From Microcebus murinus (lineage: Eukaryota; Chordata; Mammalia; Primates; Cheirogaleidae): a DNA stretch of 64,000 nt. Below are positions 23,897 through 36,934 of the stretch, piece by piece; position 1 is the first letter of the stretch; each line of letters begins with the position of its first letter. The stretch spans positions 71,627,900 to 71,691,899 of the forward strand of contig NC_134116.1 of assembly GCF_040939455.1 (NCBI RefSeq), given 5' to 3'. The position numbers and the translations under genes are program-made. The notes beneath the pieces are model-generated. The model was not told the DNA's origin. It ran no database searches and was given only the letters and a program-made list of their open reading frames with translations.

Positions 23897-24855
23897 AAAA
23901 ATAAATTTGGTATTTATATGTGGTTCCTACAGATTTTCCCAGTATATGACTTTCATTTTTACTTTGTGATGTCTTGTAATTTTTAATAGAGTTAAAATTT
24001 ACTTTTTAATGAACTTAAATTTATTAATCTTTTTCTGTATGTTTTATGGGTATTTTGTGATGCATTAAAAAATAAATTCTCCTTTAATTCTATATTCCGA
24101 AGATTCCTCCTTGCTTTACTCTGATTTTTTTAAATTTCAGTCTTTAAGTCTGAATCTGAGAATGTGAATTTGTGTATCATGAAATGGAGATTTAATTTTC
24201 TCTTTTTTCATATGTATTATCAACTGTCCCACACTGTTGAAGAGTCTACTCTTTCTCCACTGATTGTTGATACTACCTGTTATAGTCCAAGTTTCTGTAT
24301 TTTATGGGCCAGTTTCTAGTTTCTCTCATTGATCTATTTTTCTATCTCTGAATCAGTACCATATAAATAAATCAGTACTATTATAAAATTAAAATAATTT
24401 TATGGAGAGTTTTATTGTAATAAATTATATCTTTTTTTCCTATTGTTCCTCTTCCTATTTTTCTCTCTTCTAGGTTTTTTTGGCTCTTCCTGGCCACTTT
24501 ACTCTTCCGTAGATTTCAGGATCAGCTTGTCCAGGTCCTCAAAAAATCACAGTGAGAATATTACTGCAATTATATTGAATTTATGTATTAATTGGGGGAG
24601 AATTAGCATCTTCATGATATTGAATCTTCCTATCCATGAAAACAATCCATTTCTCCATTACTAAGGTCTTCTTTTATGTCTTTCAAATAACCTTTTAAAA
24701 ATGTTTTCTTTAGAGATATTGCCTAGATTTCTTTATAGGTAGCTTATAGATTTCATTACCATTAATAATATAAATTATATTGTTTACAAGTTATATTGTC
24801 TGATTATTTGTAACTTAGTTATATAGTAATACAAATAATATTTTATATTACATCA
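23897..24855 (-). mobile_element. Old LINE-1 (L1M), antisense, right part of Alu-split copy
   Basis: Continuation of 22,950-23,518 across the Alu. The 'tatcaactgtcccacactgt', 'tcattgatctatttttctat', 'atattgaatcttcctatcca' order is the complement of the L1 ORF2 C-terminal half. It is heavily decayed (indels and A/T bias), clearly older than the L1 that follows at 24,856. Confidence 0.7.
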
Positions 24856-25367
24856 AGTACCTAGATCCAATCCAAATTTTTTTATTTGATTGTAGCTATA
24901 TGCTTTTATTTCTGGGTTCTCTATTCTGTTACATTGGGGTCTATGTCTCCACTTTTATACAAGTTTCATGCTGTTTTGGTTACCATAGCCTTCCATGCAT
25001 CCTGATTGATTTGTCTTTTTACTTAAGATTGCTTTGGTTGTTTGAGCACTTTTTGGCTCCAAATGAAAGTTACAATTACTGTTTCCAGATCTGTGAAATA
25101 TGACATTGGTATATTGAAGGAGGTTGCATTGAATCTGTATATCATTTTGGGCAGTATGGACATTTTAACAATGTTGATTCTACTGATCCATGAGCATGAT
25201 ATGTTTTCCTATTTGTTTGTGTTCTCTGCATTTCTTTCCTAAGTGTTTTGTATTTCTCCTTATAGAAACCTTTCACCTCCTTGGTTAAGTAAATTCTTAG
25301 GTATTTCATTTTCTTTGTAGCTATTGTGAATGGTATTAAGTCTTTGATTTGACTCTCAGATTGAGTG

Positions 25368-25948
25368 TTATTGGTATATAGAAATGCTACTGATTTGTAT
25401 TGGTTTCATAACCTGAGACTTTGCTGAATTTATCAATTCCAGGAGACTCTTGGTGGAAACTTTGGGATTTTCTAGATCATCAGAGAAGAGCAATAATTTG
25501 ACCTCTTCTTTCCCAATTTGGATACCCTTTATTTCTTTCTCCTGCCTGACTGCTATGGCTAGGACTTTCAGAACTATGTTGAACACAAGTGGTGACAGTG
25601 GGCACCCTTGTCTTGTTCTAGTTCTTAGGGGGAATGCTTTAAACTTTTCCCCATTCAGTATGATGTTGGCTACAGCTTTGTCATACATGTTTTTTATAAT
25701 TTTGAGATATGTTCCTTCTGTGCCTAGTTTGTTGAGAGTTTTTATCATAAAAAGGTCTGAATTTTGTCAAATGCTTTTCCTGCTTCTATTGAGATGATCA
25801 TATGATCTTTGTTTTTGGTTCTGTATATGTAGTTAATCACATTTATTGACTTGCATATATTGAACCATCCTTGCATCCCTGGGATGAAGCCCACTTGGTC
25901 ATAGTGTATTATTTTTGTGATTAGCTGTTGAACTTGGTTTGCTAGCAT
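25368..25948 (-). pseudogene. L1 ORF2 reverse transcriptase fragment (decayed)
   Basis: Two adjoining open frames (25,745-25,948 and 25,368-25,748) cover part of the L1 ORF2p reverse transcriptase, which in an active element primes cDNA synthesis on nicked target DNA. Visible marks are '[14 protein letters not shown]' (family: [18 protein letters not shown] motif), '[14 protein letters not shown]' and 'LLLFSDDL', equivalent to the catalytic FADD box but with A changed to S and the following residues deleted. The two frames are offset, so a frameshift separates them. Not functional. Confidence 0.9.
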
Positions 25949-28167
25949 TTTATTGAGGATTTTTGCATATATTTATAAGTGATACTGGTTTGTAGTTTTC
26001 TTTTTTGTTGTGTCCTTACCTGGATTTGGTATCAAAGTGATATTGGCTTTGTAGAATGAGTTGGGGAGAATTCTCTTCTTCTTGATGTTATGGAATAATT
26101 TCTGTAGTATGGGTACCAGTTCTCTTTGTAGGTATGATAGAATTCAGCTGTGAATTCATCTGGTCCAGGGATTTTTTTGTTGTTATTGTTGTAAGACTTA
26201 TTATTACTGCTTTGATCTTACTCTCATTATTGGTCTATTCAGGAGTTCTATTCCCTCCTGTTTGAGTCTTGGGAGTTTGTGTGGTTCCAGAAATTTGTCT
26301 ATTTCCTCTATGTTTTCTAGTTTATGTGCATAGAGATTTTCATAGTATTCATGGGTGATGTTTTGTATTTCTGTGGTATCAGTTGTAATTGTCTCCTTTT
26401 TCTTTTCTGATTGAGCTTATTTGGGTCCTATCTCTTCTATTCCTGGTTAATCTAGCAAGTGGTCTATAGATTTTGCTTTTCTTTTCAAATAACCCACTTT
26501 TTGTTTCATTGATCCTTTTTTGCCCATTTTCTTTAGTTCTTCTCTGACCTTTGTTATTTATTTTCTTCTGCTGGCTTTGGGTTTGATTTGCTATTCCTTT
26601 TCTAATTCTTTGAGATGTGGCATTAGGTTTTTAATTTGTGATCTTTCTGTCTTTGTGATGTAGTCATTTAAGGCTATGAATCTTCCACTGAGGATTGATT
26701 TTGCTCAATCCCATAGATTTTGATAGCTTATGTCCCTGTTGTTGGTCAGTTTGAGGAATCTTTTGATTTCCATCTTAATTCTTGACCCAATAATCATTCA
26801 GCAGCAGGTTATTTAATTTTCATGAATTTGTGCAGATTTGAGTGTTTCTCTTATAACTGATATCTAGTTTTATTCCACTGTGGTCTGAGAAGACACACAG
26901 TGTGATTTCAATATTTTTGAATTTTTCAGACCTGTTTTGTGGCCAAAGATATGCTCCATCTTGAAGAATATCCCATGTGCTGATGAGAAGAATTAATATT
27001 TAGTAGTTTGGGAGTAGAATGTTCTATAAATGTCTGTTGGTCCATTTGTTTGAGTCCCTTTTAAGTCTATTGTTTATTTATTTTACTTTGATGATTTGTC
27101 CAGCTCTGACAATAGGATATTGAAGTCCCCAGCAATTATGATGCTGCTATTTATTTGTTTGCTTAGCTCTAGTAAATTTGCTGTATGTATCTGAGAGTTC
27201 CTCAATTAAGTGCATATATATTTAGGATTGTTATATCTTTTTGTTGAATTGCTCCCTTTACTATTACATAATGACCATCTTGTCTTTCTTGACCTTTGTT
27301 TGTTTAAGTCAATTTTATCTGACATGAGAATAGCTACACCTGCTTGCTTTTCATTTCCATATGCATGGAATATTTTTTTCCATTCCTTTACCTTGAGTCT
27401 GTGAGAGTTCCTTGTGAGTTAGATAGGTTGCTTAGAGACAGAATATGCTTGGGTTGTTACTTTTCATCCATTAAACCAATCCATGTCTTCTAAGTGGAGC
27501 ATTAAGACTGTTCATGTCATTGTTATATTGACATGTGGAATATTGTTATGTTTATAATTTTGAATGATAATTTGTTTTGTTTTCCCTCTTGTGCTACCAT
27601 TTTATATGAGCTGTGGAATTTAACATTCAAATGTTTTCACTCTGGTGGGTGTCTATTATTCTGTTCCACATATAGTGCACTTTGGAGCATTTCCTGTAGG
27701 GCAGGTCTCGTAGTGACAAATTCCCTTAGTGTTCACTTATCTGGAAAATTCTTTATTTCCCCATCACTTATGAAACTTAGTTTTACAGGATACAAAATTC
27801 TTGACTGACAGTTGTTCTGTTTTAAGAAGAGTAATAATGGGCTGTAATCCTTTCTGACTGTTATGGACTCTACTGAGAAGTCTGTTTTCCTTTGTGGGTC
27901 AGTGTTACTTTTTTCTTGTAGCTTGTAGAATTTTCTCCTTCATTATGACACTGGCCAGGTTGATAACTATGTGTCTTAGAGATATCTTATTTGCTATGAA
28001 TCTTTCTGATTTTCAAAGACCATCTCATATCTGGATATGTGAATCTCTGGCAATACCATAGAAGTTTTCTCAATAATTTCCTCAAATAGGTTTTCCTTCC
28101 TTTTTGCTTTTACTTCCTCTGCCTCAGAGGTACTCATAATTCTTATATTGGCTTGTTTTACATAGTC

Positions 28168-28431
28168 TCATATTTCTGTCAGTGATTCTTCATTCTTCTT
28201 TATTCTTTTTTCTGCATTTTTGACTGACTGGGTTAGTTCAAAAGCCTTGTCTTCAAGCTCTGATATTCTTTCTTCTGCTTGGTTTAGCCCACTGTTGAAG
28301 CTTTCTTCTGTATTTTGAAATTCCCTAAATGACTCTTTCATTTCCTTAAGTTCTTCAAGTTCCATTTTATCTTTTCTCATGTAATCTATCTCTTTAGTGA
28401 CTTTTTCATTTTTTCCATATTTTCCATTCAT
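28168..28431 (-). pseudogene. L1 ORF1 fragment (coiled-coil part)
   Basis: An 87-codon frame rich in E/K with 'NQAEERISELEDKAFELTQS', the well-known conserved stretch at the end of the L1 ORF1p coiled coil before the RRM domain. In intact elements ORF1p trimerises through the coiled coil and coats L1 RNA. Here the frame lacks the RRM and C-terminal domain and is a remnant. Confidence 0.9.
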
Positions 28432-29337
28432 GTCCTAAACTATTTTTTGGTATCTTTTTGTTCCTTTTCAACTTTAACATCAATCTGATTGATCTTATTT
28501 GCCACTAATGTTGTAAATTCCATTTCTGACATTTTGACAATTTCCTTTTGGTTGGGGTCCATTGCTACAGAGCTATTATGATCCTTTGGAGGTGTTAAAC
28601 TAGCTTATTTTTCATGTTGCCAGAGTTCTTTTGCTGGTTTCTTCCCATCTGAAACCTGTTCTCTCAGTTCAGGGCAGATAGTCTTGCAGTGCACCTGTTC
28701 TCCTTTACAAGGACTTAGTGAGAAGGAGAGGTCCCTAGATAGCACATTTTTGTCCTATTCTGGAAGATTGATCTGGAAGGAGAGAGGTGGGTGCACTGAG
28801 AGCCTATAATGTAGCTGTTCCATTTCCCTGTGGTTGCCATAAGCCACACCAGTGCTGGGTGATCTTCATGCTGAGTGATAGGTTAGTCCCCAGGCCACTG
28901 TTATAATCTCAGGCAGGGGACTGGGTGAGTCCCTCTCCACAGCAGTGGGCATTTCAGGAGATTGCTCTGCAATCTTGGGGCCACATGTAGCCTTCTGGAT
29001 CCTTGAGTGTGGCCCCAATTTTACAGAACACATCCAAATTTTATAGAAAAAAATCCTTGAAAGTAAAAATTCTTTTCTTAAAATAAAAAACCCACAATTC
29101 TGGTACAGTGTCTGCTGGAGGAAAGTGTGGAGCCCTAGCATTCTCTCCTCTGATCTTGCCAAGTGGATCATCCTGTCTCCCTCTCCTACACTCTAAGTGT
29201 CTCCCATTGCCTCTTTGATGACTTACAATGCTCAGTCCTAGAAGGTCCATCTATAGGTAAGCATCTACTTGCAACTTTTGATCTTCTCCTTGAGAGCAGT
29301 GTAGGTGTACTGTTTCCAGTAAGCCATCTTGACCTTT

Positions 29338-31400
29338 TATCCTTCACTTTTAACTTTTTTGATTGTGTTCTAAGTGATCTTTTTGTAAGTAACTTAAAGC
29401 AAAATGTATTAAAATCCAATTTAAATATCTTTGTTAACTAGTGAGTATAGTCTGTTCATAACTGTTGTGAATATAAATATATTAAGATTTTCTTTTACTA
29501 TTTTAGTTTTTGCTTTTTCTACTTACTACATTTGTGCTTTGCTTCATGATTCTGTCCTATAGTTGGTTAATTGCATTCCTTATAAATGTTATAAGATCTT
29601 TATAATATTATTTTCTTTCATTTAATTTATAAATTATATTCATATTACTACTCTTTCAGATCAAAATTAAAATTTAAGCATACATGCTCAAGTTAATAAT
29701 TTATTAAAGTTCATCAATATGTCTACCTTCTTCTTGAACAAAAGAAGCATTTTTAAGCATCTTCAAGCAACTTAAAATTCTTTATCTTTTATTTCCCTCC
29801 CCCCTTTTTATGTGTTACTGTTGCAATTTTTTAGCTCTTCTATTTGTTTTATAGTACCAAAGCCAGTCATTATTAATATTGTTGTTTCATTGTGTCAGTG
29901 TTAGAATCAATTTTTCCAGGTGTTCACTAATATTTTGCTTATTAACTTTTGCTTACCATTTTTTGTTTTTGCATCATATGAATTCCTTCTGGAAAAAATT
30001 TTCTTCTTTCTAAAATACAACTTTGGTGTTTATTTGAGCAAAGGTCTATGAGTAGAAAACTACATTTTTGTCTGGACATGTCTGAATTTCAATCTTATTC
30101 ATAGATTATTGTTTAATTAGATATTGAATCCTAGGTTTTTAGATATTTTCTTTTTATATTCTTGATGTATTCTATTCTTTTCTGGCCTCTACTATTACTT
30201 TGGAGAAGTCTGTTGTTGATAAAATTTTTGGTTTTTTTCTTTCTGGTTTCTCCTAAGATTCTCCTTGTCTTTGGTGTTCTACGATTTCACTATCATTTGT
30301 CTAGGTGCATATTTATTTTTATCATGCTTAGCATTCATACTATATGAATCTGACATTTATAAATTTCATCAATTTTTTCATCAATTTTCTCTCTGAATGT
30401 TTTCTATCTCCCAGATAACTACCATTTCTTTCTGGCATTTCCATTAGACATATATTGCTAATTTTCATTCTATTCTCCATGCTTCTTGACTACTCTGTGT
30501 TTCTTTGTATGCCACTCTGCATAACACAATATATTCAGACTTATTTTGTCATTTACAAATTCTTTCTTCAGTTTTGACTTTGTTATTTAATCTGTCAATT
30601 TAATTTTTAATCTAATGATTCTTTTTTCTCAAAACTTTACTTGGCTATTTTTAATCTACCTATTTTAATCCACCTAATTTTAAGAGTGCCTTATAATTTC
30701 CTTGATGTTTTATATACCTTCAATCATTTTAAAAATTCTTAATTTCTAATCTACAAGAATACCATGTTATCTAGGGCTTTAGGAACTCAGAATGTGCTGT
30801 TGCTTTGTTTTTAACTCCTTCTATTGGTAGATTATTTCCTTCCTAAAACTGTAAAAATTGGGATTATGAGATCACACAGCACACAGAGGTCTGAATCAAA
30901 AAAAAACAACTGTAGGATTTTAACTATGGAAATCCAGGGCAAAATTTAAAAAAGAAAATTTGCTTTTGCTTCCAAAAGGCACCCTTCCAGATTTTTGCTG
31001 GGCTGGCATCAATATTTTAAAATTAATTGGGCAGCTTGGGGGTTTCCTGATGCTCAGGAGCCAGTTTGCACCCTAAACCATGAGACCGATTCTCAGAGTA
31101 GAACTTTCATACTTATACCTGGAGCTTAGGCAAGACAAGAGAACCCTTCTTGAGTGTACCCTATGCTGCTGGGTAGATATTTTCTAGTTTGCCTTTTGTT
31201 GTGTGTGTAGCCCTTCATGAGTCCTAGCTTCCTAACATGTATGTTAGGGGATAGGAGCTTGTTCACTTCCAATCCTCCACCTTGAATGTGTCTAAGTCTC
31301 AACTGCTGTCCTTAAATTGACATTGACGCTTGAACTGGGTTAAGAAACTGCCATCCGCTTCCTAAAAGTAGCAAACGCATGGAGTTCTAGCTATGTGGCC
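29338..31400 (-). mobile_element. Old L1M or HAL1-like remnant, antisense
   Basis: Segments such as 'attgaatcctaggtttttag', 'ggagaagtctgttgttgata', 'cctaagattctccttgtctt' and 'catttgtctaggtgcatat' mirror ORF1-region sequence also seen at 14,220-14,460 and 27,760-28,000. The right part (30,800-31,400) resembles an L1M 5' end. It could be the 5' half of the same old L1 interrupted at 24,855, or a separate HAL1 (ORF1-only LINE); the sequence alone does not decide. Confidence 0.55.
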
Positions 31401-31839
31401 TGGTTTTCTTGTCCTACTTTGCTCCTGAACCTTTCTCTTTCAGTCATCTGAGCTTTGCTAGACATTTTTTAAAAAATCATCTGTAGGTGATTGTCACAGG
31501 AGGTTTTAGATTATATAGTCCACAGTATCACTGAGACAAATCTTCCTATTCTCAGGAATAAGTTCTCAAATGCTCGTGGCCACAGAAGAAAAAGAATTAT
31601 TTTTTTCCATATGACTGCTTAAAGAAATCCATACTCTCTGAATGGAACTCAGAGAAACTACTGTCAGTTGTCATCTAGAGATCTCAGCATTCTCAGGAAA
31701 ATATTTGAGGGCCTCCAGTCTTAACCTGCACTGCAACTCACCCCTCCAGGGACTACTGCCCTTCAGAACGTAGGAGCTCCGAAACATGGTACAAGGAAGG
31801 ACTAGGTGAAGCTTGATGAAGAGCAACAGAAAGTGTTGC
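31401..31839. other. Unique sequence, no gene
   Basis: No recognisable repeat or coding signal. Confidence 0.45.
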
Positions 31840-31965
31840 ATAATAGAAAGAGATTTAGAGTTAGGGAACTCAGTTTCATCTCAGTCTTGATATTTATGAG
31901 CTGTGTAACTCCAAGCAAGTCACTTCTCATAGATTCAACTTTGTTTGATTAAGTCAAGGCTTTTC
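31840..31965 (+). repeat. MIR SINE fragment, sense
   Basis: 'agagatttagagttaggga', 'ctcagtttcatctcagtctt' and 'atgagctgtgtaactccaag' then 'caagtcacttctcatag' give the MIR head and core start in order. Confidence 0.7.
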
Positions 31966-32615
31966 AGATTCCCCCTCCCATGAAACATTGTCTTCAAAGG
32001 AAGCCTAACATTAAAGCAGATCAAAGTGGAGTTGCTTTGCTTGAAGCAGTGAGGGGTTTTGCCCTCTGCCTCTCTCCCTCTCCCACTCCCAGGAAGCCCC
32101 TGAGGCACCTCCACCAGGCATTCAGGGTTTGCCTTGAACCTTCTTTGAGTTGGCATCAGGTAAAATGGCCAAAAAGAGTCAGCCAGAGTGATTGTATTAA
32201 ACGTGGTTTCCATGAGGACTAACAGTGCCTTCCAGGTTTCCTAGCAACAGAAATCAAGGTCTGCTGGCCACTGCATGAAAAACAACATTCTTTGAAACAT
32301 GGGAAAAAAATGGTTGAGTTTAACCCTTATGCTCTATCATGATGCAATAACAGACATGATCATAAGCAGACAACAGTGTCCTAATCTTCCACCCTCTGGG
32401 AGCACATGCCAATCATCCAGCAAAGGCATGCGTAATAGAATTCCCATTCTACTGAAAAATGAAAGCTGCCAGTAACATTTTCCTTTTGATGCAATTATTC
32501 CTCCAGAAAGGAAAGCAGTGAGGGTAGAGTGGTAAGAATGTGAGCACTTTTCCCTTTCATACCACAGTACACAGGAGGAGATACACAAACACAGGTGTTG
32601 GGTTCCTCTTGGTAT
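31966..32615. other. Unique sequence, no gene
   Basis: Overlapping 80-92-codon frames on both strands (31,935-32,222) have no domain and look like chance. No repeat recognised. Confidence 0.45.
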
Positions 32616-32750
32616 CTTAATCCTTTTTTAAGATTAGTATCATTTCCTCATTTTATAAATTAGAAAATTTTATTCAGAGGTTAAGTAGCCCATCTAAGGT
32701 CACACACCTATGAAATGGCAAAGCCAGGAGAAATCAAACTATTTTTAAGC
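32616..32750 (-). repeat. MIR SINE fragment, antisense
   Basis: 'catttcctcattttataaat', 'cagaggttaagtagcccatc', 'taaggtcacacacctatgaa' and 'atggcaaagccaggagaaat' are the MIR core and head in reverse complement. Confidence 0.8.
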
Positions 32751-32774
32751 TGCTTTATAATTTTTATGAAGGTG

Positions 32775-33660
32775 TTAACTAACATACAGTGCTTCTGGTA
32801 AAGAGTTTATATCCCATTTCTTGCTTTTCTCCTAATTTTTACTTTGAAAAAATTTAAGCCTACAGAAATATTGACAAATAGAATAGGAATACTGTATACC
32901 TTTCATTTGGATTCACAAATTAACATTTTACCCATTTGCTTTATTTCTATGGCTATGTGCTGATGTATATGTTTGTATATATGTGTGTATTCATATATGT
33001 CTAAAACATATAGATAAGCATGTGCATAAAGAACTATTTGTACTTAAGAATTAACACTTTCTATATAACCAAAATACCACCAACTATTCATGAGAATTAA
33101 ATAAATTATCAGTCTATATTTATATTTTTTCAACTGTCTTTTATAGGTTTTAAAAATCTTAGATCCAATCAAAATTTGCACTCACATGGTTGTTTTGTTT
33201 TATTTTGTTTTGGTCTGTTTGATCACTTTTCTCAGGAGCAGACTTCTCCCTATTTTGTTTCTCATAATGAGTGTCTTCAAGAATATTCCACATTCTAGAT
33301 GTGTATGAGTATTTCTTCACAACTTAATACAGGCTATGATTTTCAGCAAGAAAACTCCATAGGTGATATTGAGTACTTTCTGTAGCACATCAGGTGGCAA
33401 ATAAGTCTGATGGTTTCCCTATTAGTAAGCCTAAGGGTGAACACTTGGTTAAGATGGTCATTGCCCAATTTCTTCAGTATAAGATTGCCAGATTTCTTCA
33501 TTATAAAGATGAATTTTTCATTTGTAATTTGTAAGTAAACTGCATTGTGAAACTTTGAGACCATGTGAATATTCAGTTTCACAATAAACTTTCAGCTAAT
33601 GGTCATGATCCACTGTTGATCTTGATCTTACCTGAATAATTTATTAATATTGAGAATTAC
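32775..33660. repeat. Probable L1M-family 3'UTR-type repeat
   Basis: The series 'actgtatacctttcatttgg', 'cacaaattaacattttaccc', 'aagaatattccacattctag', 'ggtggcaaataagtctgatg', 'gaacacttggttaagatggt' and 'attgccagatttcttcatta' follows an ancient repeat that I recall as a 3'UTR of old L1 (L1MC/L1ME group). Family and strand are from memory and need a repeat search. Confidence 0.5.
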
Positions 33661-35519
33661 AAAATGGCAATTTTTTAGTTCTATCAATTACTTTTATAAT
33701 TGCTAGCTGGCATTCTGGTTATAAAGACATTCTCCCTCTCTCTCTCTCTTTCTCTCTCTATTATAACTAGTTCAGCAGTCACTATACACAGCCTCTTTAA
33801 ACTTTGTTGCTTTTGACCTAAATTTCTTCTTAAAAAGGCCTTCTTGGGGAAAATAATTGCTGTTGGCAGGCACAGTAAGTTAGGCCTTTTTGTCCATAGT
33901 GCCTTCCCAAAGCTTAATGAGGAGGAGGAGGAGAGAGACAATTCACTTTGCCTAATCTCCTAGGAATTATTTATTTATTAATAAGAAAATCAATAATCAA
34001 TGTTATTAAGTAGCTAAGGAAAATACATAAGTGTTAATAAAATAAAAAAAGGGTAAGAATATCTTTTTTAAGGATGCCACTGAGATCTTCAAACTGTTCC
34101 TTTGATTTTAGGCTAAGAAAAGAATTTGAGATGTTCTTCTTCGGAAGCCTCTGAGTTCCATAAAGGAAAGGATCTAGTTCCAGTATTATAAATATAATTA
34201 GTGCAAAAGGAGTTCATAGAACCTGTCAAAAGTTTTCAGGCTGGGATGTAATGTTTTCTCAATTATAGCTTTTCAAATAAACTAATGAAGGCAGAAATAA
34301 GCTTTGTTTGAGTCAGGATACTTAAAATAAAACCAAGCACATGATAAGGATGGGCTATTTCCCAGGGGATGCTGGTAGAGAAACTGCTAGATGCTATTTT
34401 TTATTGAAGTTCCCACAATTGAAATTCTGTCCTCATAGATATTGCTCCCAGAAAGTTTCTTACATCATGGCAAACCATGAATATTTCTTTAGTCTGTCAC
34501 AAAGGAAAGAAAGCTCTTGAGATCCAGATTTCTTATGACCACGAATTTTTCAGGAAATATTTAAGGAGAGCCTATTGCCTTCTTGGCACAGATTTATATG
34601 TTAGTGATCCAAAGATGAGGAATGTCAAGCTTCTGCCCATGGAAACTTCAAAATTTTTGTCTAGAAGTGGAAGGATTATAATTTAGGAGCTAAGGGATTT
34701 GTCATGAAGCTGTGTTCACATTTCAATTGAAGTTTCTTGTTGTTTTTACTTAGATCAGCAAAGTTTTCTGAAGATGTTACTCATATTTTGCCTAAAACTG
34801 AGAAAATATCATCACTTGTATTAATACCAAAAGGTGAGGGGCAGTTACTGATAGAAATTATGAAAAGGCTATGAAAAACTTTTTCTCTCACATCATATGA
34901 TACCACCACTGTTTCTACACTTGAGGACCTTGGTCTAAATAAGAGTTATGTTGTGGATGCATAAATAATAATTATAATGAAATAGAGTGTTACCGGGATA
35001 GATGAATGAACAACGGGACAGTTAGGTACCCAAATGGGGCTAAAATCATTCCTCTTGAGGAAGAGCCTAAGAGACAACCATGAGATTTTTCTTCAGAAAC
35101 ATTTGAGAACAATTTCATTCAGAATTTGATCTTTCTATCCTCAAATCAGATGTTCCTAGGGACCACTCACAATCATCAAACCAGATTGTTCTTTGGCGGC
35201 GCAATAGTTCTAGGAGGACTAAGTTCACAGGGGGCCACATCAGTGGGCTATAGGGTACCAAATATCTATCAAGAAATGGTAAGGCTACTGGCTTAGGAGA
35301 AAAGGACATTGATGTCAGGGTGGAAAAGATCAAGAGCTCTTGATGGCCATGTCAGGAATGCCCTAATGGCTGTGGCTCAGTGGTAAAGATGGCATGCTTA
35401 ATAGTCAAGTTCTTGAAGAAAATCTGTAGAATAAATAGCATCATTCAGGCACTCATTTATTTTTCTGTAAGATATGTCATAGTTCAAATTTATCAACTAA
35501 CAGCCATCAACATTCACTC
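33661..35519. other. Mostly unique sequence; small repeats, no gene
   Basis: Contains a (TC)n run at about 33,730-33,759 and an ancient repeat fragment at about 34,545-34,690 ('ggagagcctattgccttctt', 'gtgatccaaagatgaggaat'), of the same family as 11,925. It also holds a tRNA-like A-box at 35,373-35,383 (see findings). A 72-codon antisense frame at 35,115-35,333 has no domain that I recognise. Confidence 0.45.
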
Positions 35520-35640
35520 AGCTTCTGTCTAACAAGATTTTGAGCTTTCTGAAGGCAGAGATGCAACCTTTTTTATCTATAGTTCACCAATGCCTATTGT
35601 TTCACCCTCCACATAGTAGAATGTAGTTATATGACTAAAT
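35520..35640 (+). repeat. L2 3'-end fragment
   Basis: 'gattttgagctttctgaagg', 'cagagatgcaacc' and 'ccacatagtagaatgtagtt' follow the L2 terminal consensus ('...tgagctccttgagggcaggga...cacatagtaggtgct'). Confidence 0.55.
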
Positions 35641-35704
35641 CAGAAGAGTACTGATAATTCTTTTAACCAAGAATGTAGACACACAGTAGAGTAATAGTTA
35701 GTAA

Positions 35705-36540
35705 TAATACATATGTTGAACAACAAAAACACCCCAAACAATTCCATTAAAAAGTGGGCAAAGGATCTGAATAGACATTTCTCAAAAGAAGACATACAAG
35801 TGACCAACAGCTGTATGAAACATATGATTATGTTTAACAACACTAATCATCAGCAAACTGCAAATCACAACCACAATGAGATATTATCTCACTCAAGTTA
35901 GAATGGCTATTATCAAAAAGACAAGAAATAACAAATGCTGGCAAAGATGCAAAGAAAAGAAAATTCATACAGTGTTGGTAGGAACGTAAATTAGAACAGC
36001 TATTATGGAAATGAACCATGGAGGTTTCTCAAGAAAACTAAAAATAGAACTACCATATGATCCATCAATCCCACTACTGAGTATTTATTTAAAGGAAAGG
36101 ACATCAGTATGTCAAAGGGATAGCTGAACCCCCATGTTTGTTGTAGTACTATTCACAATAGCCAAGATGTGCAATTCATCCATTCAATGAATGAATGAGT
36201 AAAGAGAATGTGGTACATATACACAATGGAATACTATTCAGCCACAAAAGAGAATGAAATCTTGTCATTTGCAGCAATGTGGATGGAACTGGAGATCATT
36301 ATGTTAAGCAAAATAAGCCAGGCATGAAAAGACAAATACCACATGTTCTCACTCATATGTGGGAGCTAAAAAAGTTGATCTCATGAAGGTGGAGAGTAGA
36401 ATTATGGTAACTAGAGGCTGGAAGGGGGGCTGTGAAGAGAGACTGATTAATGGGTACAAACATACAATTAGATAGAAGGAATAAGTTCTAGTACTAGAAA
36501 GCACAGAAGGGTGACTATAGTTAACCATAGTTTATTGTCT
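35705..36540 (+). mobile_element. LINE-1 3' half (L1MA-like), left of nested insertion
   Basis: Sense L1 from the ORF2 C-terminal region ('aaagtgggcaaaggatctga', 'acaaatgctggcaaagatgc', 'ctaccatatgatccatcaat') into the 3'UTR ('ccacatgttctcactcatat', 'gggtgactatagttaaccat'). It stops at about 36,540 where a different L1 begins, and resumes at about 36,935. Stops and indels remove any long frame. Confidence 0.9.
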
Positions 36541-36934
36541 GTTGGAGTACTGCTCAGCTATTAAAAAAATGATAAACTAATACTTTTTGTATTAACCTGG
36601 ATGGAACTGGAGACCATTCTTCTTCTAAGTGAAGTATCACAAAATCAAAAAACATACACCAAATGTACTCACTATTGAATTGGAACTAATTGATCAACGC
36701 TTATGTGCACGTATGGAAATAACATTCATTAGAAGTCAAAAATGTAGAAGTGGATAGAAGGGGATGGGTAAATTCACACCTAATGGGTACAATGTTCACT
36801 ATTTGAGGGATTGGCACACTTATAACTTTGACTCAAACAGTACAAAAACAATTCTTGTAACCAAATGTTTGTAACCTTATAATATTCTCAAATTTTAAAA
36901 ACTTTCAAGTACACAATAAAAATAAAATAACTAG
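36541..36934 (+). mobile_element. Lineage-specific L1 3' end nested in older L1
   Basis: The block 'gagtactgctcagctatta', 'tggatggaactggagaccat', 'aagtgaagtatcacaaaatc', 'acaccaaatgtactcactat', 'gatcaacgcttatgtgcac' matches the 3' region of the L1s at 50.5-51.3 and 58.2-59.6 kb rather than the surrounding L1. It ends in an A-rich tail ('acaataaaaataaaa'). The older L1 continues on both sides, which shows a later insertion in the same orientation. Confidence 0.85.

Larger units (their letters stand above)
24856..29337 (-). mobile_element. LINE-1 (L1MA-like age), antisense, 3'-truncated with 5'UTR
   Basis: From right to left (sense direction) the copy begins at about 29,337 with 'gtcaagatggcttact', the L1 5' end. 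It then has a 5'UTR (to about 28,560), the ORF1 region (about 28,440-27,690), the ORF2 endonuclease region (about 27,540-26,500) and the reverse transcriptase region (about 26,400-25,000), ending in the ORF2 C-terminal third near 24,856. The C-terminus and 3'UTR are missing, so its 3' junction with the older L1 on the left is a deletion or recombination point. Open frames survive only as fragments (separate entries). Divergence is lower than for the flanking L1M sequence. Confidence 0.85.

Noticed and set aside
25450..25797. 115-codon plus-strand frame
   Set aside because: It is the antisense of L1 ORF2 reverse transcriptase, which is clearly encoded on the minus strand.
29163..29441. Overlapping small frames on both strands near 29.2-29.4 kb
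   Set aside because: They lie in and just beyond the L1 5'UTR and show no conserved motif.
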